DNA of 64,000 nucleotides from assembly GCF_044759095.2 (NCBI RefSeq), contig NZ_JBIYSM020000009.1:41875-105874 (forward strand), given 5' to 3'. The stretch is from JBIYSM02 sp044759095 (GTDB lineage Bacteria > Bacillota > Bacilli > Brevibacillales > Brevibacillaceae). The notes beneath the pieces are model-generated. The model saw only the letters and a list, made by a program, of their open reading frames with translations, was not told the DNA's origin and searched no databases. Below, piece by piece: positions 60,841 to 64,000 of this stretch (its first letter is position 1; each line of letters begins with the position of its first letter). Position numbers and translations under genes: made by a program.

Positions 60841-61515
60841 ATGAAAGTGCGGATTGACGACGCCGTTTTTGAACATCTGCCCCATTTTTCGCTGGGCGTT
60901 CTTCATTATTCAGGCGTGTCTCTTACCGATTCACCCAAACTGCTTCAGGGGCGAATCAACCTGTTTGTCGAATCGCTCAGACTGGAGCATGAGGCGGGAA
61001 AACTGACAGAAATCGAAGGCGTACGCGAATGGCGCGCCTGTTTTAAAAAATTGGGCATCGATCCATCCCGATACCGTCCCTCTTCCGAGTCTCTGCTTCG
61101 CCGCCTGCTGCAAGGAAATGCCTTCTTTTGGGTCAATTCGGCAGTCGATGTCAACAACTTCCTGTCGGTTCATCACGCACTTCCGTACGGCATTTACGAC
61201 GAGAACAAGCTGACCGGCAGCGTCGTTTGCCGATTGGGACAAGCTGCTGATCAATACGAAGGCTTAAACGGCCGAGAGGTTCACATGGAAGGCAAACTTC
61301 TGCTCGCAGACGACCAGGGCCCGTTCGGCAGTCCGATTGTTGACTCCGTCCGTACTCGCGTGACAGATCAAAGCAGGAACCTGATGCAGGTCATTTTTTT
61401 CCATGAACAAGTCTCGCCAATCAAGCGTGACGAAATTCTCGGCTCCACGGCCCGCATGTTTACGGAAATCAACGGGGGAGAAGTCGCTCTCAGCTACATC
61501 GTCACTTCGGGATAA
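60841..61515 (+). CDS. B3/B4 domain protein (PheRS beta-subunit B3/4-like)
   Basis: This 224-residue protein contains the B3/B4 domain known from phenylalanyl-tRNA synthetase beta chains (WRACFKKLGIDPSRYRPSSESLLRRLLQG and VDVNNFLSVHHALPYGIYD). Stand-alone members are thought to bind or edit aminoacyl-tRNA, but this is not proven for the family. AAGGGG precedes the ATG. It is divergent from rnhA-queG and has its own terminator. Confidence 0.85.
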   Translation: MKVRIDDAVFEHLPHFSLGVLHYSGVSLTDSPKLLQGRINLFVESLRLEHEAGKLTEIEGVREWRACFKKLGIDPSRYRPSSESLLRRLLQGNAFFWVNSAVDVNNFLSVHHALPYGIYDENKLTGSVVCRLGQAADQYEGLNGREVHMEGKLLLADDQGPFGSPIVDSVRTRVTDQSRNLMQVIFFHEQVSPIKRDEILGSTARMFTEINGGEVALSYIVTSG

Positions 61516-61530
61516 TTCCTCTATAAAAAG

Positions 61531-61556
61531 CGGCTCTCTGTCACAGAGAGCCGTCT
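61531..61556 (+). terminator. Intrinsic terminator after the B3/B4 gene
   Basis: A 10-bp stem, CGGCTCTCTG (61531-61540) / CAGAGAGCCG (61544-61553), with a 3-nt loop. The T tail is short. Confidence 0.75.
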
Positions 61557-61603
61557 TGTTCGTGTATAAGAATTTATAAATTTGGACATCCCATACAGCC
61601 GCT

Positions 61604-61660
61604 AGAAAAGTGTTCGGGGCCCCGCCCGGCGAAGCGTTAGCTAATGCCGGGTGGGTTTTC
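61604..61660 (+). repeat. Hairpin repeat, copy 4 of 4
   Basis: GAAAAGTGTTCGGGGCCCC (from 61604) precedes arms CCCGCCCGGC (61621-61630) and GCCGGGTGGG (61646-61655) around a loop with AGCGTTAGC, then TTTTC. The 5' flank matches copy 2. Positions 61641-61660 are also the last codons and stop of the permease gene on the other strand. Confidence 0.85.
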
Positions 61661-62969
61661 TTAATGTTGCGGTTGATCGGTGCCTGATGACAACATGCTC
61701 CAAAAACAAACAGACCAATACTCCCAAAAGCAAACCGTTGCCAAACAAAAAACTGAACAGCGGATGAAGCTGCTTCCAGGCCGCAGCCGGAACGAACATG
61801 ACGCCAATTCCCAGCAGAAGGGAACTGCCCACGATGGTGATCGACCGATCGTCCAGCCTCACAGAGGCCAAATCCTTTATCCCGAAGCCTAGCAGTTGAG
61901 TAAACGAGACGAACATAGCTGCATAAGCGACGGGTGTTGGCATCGCCGCAAGGAATTGCGAGACAGCTGGCAACACGCCAATGACCATCATGACCAACAT
62001 GGCCACCATAAACGGCAGTCGAGCCGCCATTTTCGTCGTTTTAATCACGGCAGCAGCCAGAGACAGCGGAATCATCCCCACCACCCCGGCAAGACCGGAC
62101 AACATGTGCGAGACTCCGGTAAAAATGCCGCCCCGGTTCAACTGCTGAACGCTCGCCGGTTCATTTGTCGCTTTTCCAACCACCACCATACTGGTAATCA
62201 GATTCGTCAACAGGACAAACCCGGTTAATATGCTAGTCAGGACGACTCCCCAGTCCAAGCGCATCGGTCCCCAAAAGAGCAGGCTTGGCAATACCACTGC
62301 TTCCTGTGATCGGCCAACCGGTTCTGTCCAGCCGAGCAAAGCGTATGCTCCCCAACCGAGAACCATGCCAAGCAGCACGGCAAAACTAGCCACGCTGGGA
62401 ATCCGCATAATAAGGATGACCAGCGCGATAATCCCAACGGAAACAAGAGAAATGTCGGACTGTACATACTCTGCTTGCTGGTAACCGATCCCCAGCAAAC
62501 CGGAGACAAAGTTGCTGCAGAGAGAGACTGCCAACAGGATCATATACGTCCCAGAGACCAGCGGAGTAAACCACTGCTGAATTTTCCCGATCCACCCCGC
62601 CATTCCCAGGGCCACAAAAAGCCCCCCGGCCACCAGCAAGCCGAGCTGAAATGACTGCCCGATGAGACGGGGATCCAGTCCTGCACTCATCCCAATCTGC
62701 GCTAAAATGATAAAGATGCCCCACCACAATCCCGCAGGTGCCTCCATCATCGGAAAGCGATGGCCGATCCAAACTTGCAAAAAGGAAGCCAGTCCGACAA
62801 AAAAGATCGTCTGCTGCATAAACCGACTGATTTCTTCATGCTGTAACCCGTAAACATCACCGACGACGAGTGGAACCACTACGCTGCTGGAAACCGTTAC
62901 AATTAACCATTGCAGAGCAGAGAGAATCGTAATGCTCCACGGAGGTCTGTCATTCAGCCCGTAATACAT
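61641..62969 (-). CDS. NCS2-family nucleobase (xanthine/uracil type) permease
   Basis: This 442-residue transporter has about 14 membrane segments. It shows the NCS2 features GLNDRPPWSITILSALQWLIVTVSS, APAGLWWG and FGIKDLASVRLDDR. The substrate is a purine or pyrimidine base, not further resolved. The ATG at 62969 has AAAGGAGGT; the open frame to 63173 runs backward through tRNA-Leu. Its C-terminal KPTRH and stop fall in hairpin repeat copy 4. Confidence 0.88.
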   Translation of the reverse strand: MYYGLNDRPPWSITILSALQWLIVTVSSSVVVPLVVGDVYGLQHEEISRFMQQTIFFVGLASFLQVWIGHRFPMMEAPAGLWWGIFIILAQIGMSAGLDPRLIGQSFQLGLLVAGGLFVALGMAGWIGKIQQWFTPLVSGTYMILLAVSLCSNFVSGLLGIGYQQAEYVQSDISLVSVGIIALVILIMRIPSVASFAVLLGMVLGWGAYALLGWTEPVGRSQEAVVLPSLLFWGPMRLDWGVVLTSILTGFVLLTNLITSMVVVGKATNEPASVQQLNRGGIFTGVSHMLSGLAGVVGMIPLSLAAAVIKTTKMAARLPFMVAMLVMMVIGVLPAVSQFLAAMPTPVAYAAMFVSFTQLLGFGIKDLASVRLDDRSITIVGSSLLLGIGVMFVPAAAWKQLHPLFSFLFGNGLLLGVLVCLFLEHVVIRHRSTATLRKPTRH

Positions 62970-63088
62970 CAGAAACACCTCCTTTTTTGTGAAGATGCTT
63001 TTTACGAGAAACCCTTTGTTATCATTCGGCGAAAAAAATGCGCTTTCCCGCTTATACAAGCGAAAAAACGCATCTGGTGTAGTATGTA

Positions 63089-63171
63089 TGGTGCCGGTAG
63101 AGGGACTTGAACCCCCACGGTTTCCCTCACGATTTTGAGTCGCGCGCGTCTGCCAATTCCGCCATACCGGC
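63089..63171 (-). tRNA. tRNA-Leu (anticodon CAA)
   Basis: An 83-nt cloverleaf with encoded CCA. The anticodon loop CTCAAAA gives CAA, with a long variable arm as expected for leucine and T-loop GTTCAAGTC. It is the last gene of the visible cluster. Confidence 0.96.
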
Positions 63172-63239
63172 ATGTATTATTTTGTTTGCTAAACACAATT
63201 TAGCATATGTTAAACAAAGTAGTCAATAGGAATTTTTTG

Positions 63240-63314
63240 TGGAGGAGGCACCCGGATTCGAACCGGGGGATAAGGGTTTTGCAGACCCGTGCCTTACCAC
63301 TTGGCTATGCCTCC
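63240..63314 (-). tRNA. tRNA-Cys (anticodon GCA)
   Basis: 75 nt with CCA. The anticodon loop is CTGCAAA, and acceptor GGAGGCA pairs with TGCCTCC. Confidence 0.96.
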
Positions 63315-63323
63315 AGAAACAAG

Positions 63324-63399
63324 TGGAGCGGACGACGGGTCTCGAACCCGCGACCTTCGCCTTGGCAAGGCGACGCTCTACCAATTGAGCTACGTCCGC
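63324..63399 (-). tRNA. tRNA-Gly (anticodon GCC)
   Basis: 76 nt with CCA. The anticodon loop is TTGCCAA, and acceptor GCGGACG pairs with CGTCCGC. Confidence 0.96.
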
Positions 63400-63406
63400 A
63401 TGGAAA

Positions 63407-63481
63407 TGGCTGGGGTACTAGGATTCGAACCTAGGAATGACGGAGTCAAAGTCCGTTGCCTTACCGCTTGGCTATACCCCA
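63407..63481 (-). tRNA. tRNA-Gln (anticodon TTG)
   Basis: 75 nt with CCA. The anticodon loop is CTTTGAC, and acceptor TGGGGTA pairs with TACCCCA. Confidence 0.96.
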
Positions 63482-63493
63482 ATATGAGATTAA

Positions 63494-63570
63494 TGGGGCG
63501 ATCGATGGGAATCGAACCCACGAATGTCGGAGCCACAATCCGATGCGTTAACCACTTCGCCACGACCGCC
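63494..63570 (-). tRNA. tRNA-His (anticodon GTG)
   Basis: 77 nt with CCA. The anticodon loop is TTGTGGC, with an encoded extra 5' G opposite C73, the identity element of histidine tRNA. Confidence 0.96.
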
Positions 63571-63585
63571 ATTGAATGAAAAAAG

Positions 63586-63659
63586 TGGCAGGGGCAGTAG
63601 GAATCGAACCCACACCAAAGGTTTTGGAGACCTTCGTTCTACCGTTAAACTATGCCCCT
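63586..63659 (-). tRNA. tRNA-Trp (anticodon CCA)
   Basis: 74 nt with CCA. The anticodon loop is CTCCAAA, and acceptor AGGGGCA pairs with TGCCCCT. Confidence 0.96.
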
Positions 63660-63664
63660 ATAAA

Positions 63665-63740
<76 letters not shown>

Positions 63741-63772
63741 AGATTTATTGGTTTGCTGCCACCATAAAAAGG

Positions 63773-63794
63773 ATGGCGGAGCTGACGGGACTCG
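63773..63794 (-). repeat. Duplicated 3' end of tRNA-Asp (tRNA relic or att-like remnant)
   Basis: These 22 nt are identical to 63926-63947, the 3' end of tRNA-Asp from the T-loop through CCA. No complete tRNA lies here. The 185-nt stretch between tRNA-Phe and tRNA-Asp also holds small hairpins (ACCCGT/ACGGGT) but no gene. Confidence 0.7.
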
Positions 63795-63926
63795 CTTCCA
63801 CTGGCGATGCAGCGTCGAAACAACTTCTTCGCGAGCCAGATCTGCAGTACCCGGCATTTTTCCACGAATCACCCCGAGGGTGAACCCGTTTACGGGTGAG
63901 AGGCCCGAAAATTTCCTTCATAGAAA

Positions 63927-64000
63927 TGGCGGAGCTGACGGGACTCGAACCCGCGACCTCCGGTGTGACAGACCGGCGTGAACTCCAACTTCACCACAGC
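63927..64000 (-). tRNA. tRNA-Asp (anticodon GTC), 5' end cut by the window
   Basis: 74 nt are visible, with CCA. The anticodon loop is CTGTCAC. The 3' acceptor strand CAGCTCC implies a 5' GGAGCTG, of which the first three bases lie outside. Confidence 0.93.

Noticed and set aside
62970..63173. N-terminal extension of the permease gene
   Set aside because: The extension is translated from tRNA-Leu and the spacer; a proper ribosome site lies before the ATG at 62969.

Overview
The window looks like a chromosome segment of a spore-forming member of the Bacillales, most likely a Brevibacillus or Paenibacillaceae relative (inference). The support is a gerA-gerB-gerC germination operon, the sporulation-linked prkA/yhbH pair, a SAM-I (S-box) riboswitch on metNIQ, strong AGGAGG-type ribosome binding sites, Gram-positive lipoproteins, and a tRNA cluster whose order matches the 3' part of the Bacillus trnD type (Asp-Phe-Trp-His-Gln-Gly-Cys-Leu, lacking Thr and Tyr). 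There is no plasmid or complete prophage signature.

Layout. 1-2 kb: arsR-arsB-arsC arsenic resistance operon, minus strand, cut by the window edge. 2-8.2 kb: a Tim44-like membrane protein, a YxcD-type protein, MgtC, a MarR-controlled drug exporter, a nitroreductase and oligoendopeptidase F. 8.3-15.1 kb: a catabolic block with a regulator, an AbgT transporter and three M20 metallohydrolases. 15.2-19.2 kb: a very large secreted subtilase. 19.3-22.2 kb: metNIQ methionine importer under a SAM riboswitch. 22.2-30.2 kb: a molybdenum-enzyme block (mobB, moeA, an FdhF/YdeP-type oxidoreductase, a DUF2294 protein and an OxlT-like transporter on the minus strand; fdhD and mobA beside them). Two copies of an unassigned leader RNA, each followed by an intrinsic terminator, lie in the minus-strand unit.

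30.4-38.1 kb: a chemoreceptor, then a sigma-54 enhancer-binding protein and potABCD polyamine transport. 38.1-40.4 kb: a small phage-derived module (holin, ArpU regulator, XRE repressor, ImmA/IrrE protease) with two matching operators. 40.4-45.1 kb: an unknown secreted protein, then putrescine aminotransferase and an aldehyde dehydrogenase. The pot and pat operons both carry sigma-54 -24/-12 promoters and the same palindrome upstream, so they probably form one polyamine regulon run by the activator at 32.2-34.1 kb. 45.2-55 kb: NAGPA-type secreted protein, DinB protein, germination operon, yhbH and prkA. 55-63 kb: housekeeping genes (HAD phosphatase, trmL, amidase, ogt, queG, rnhA, a B3/B4 protein, an NCS2 permease). 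63.1-64 kb: tRNA cluster.

Across the window, four copies of a roughly 45-60 nt hairpin repeat (core CCCGCCCGGC / GCCGGGTGGG around an AGCGTTAGC-like loop) occur in intergenic positions with compensatory base changes. The most distinctive observations are this repeat family, the twin leader RNAs of the molybdoenzyme operon, the sigma-54 polyamine regulon and the reduced phage-type switch.
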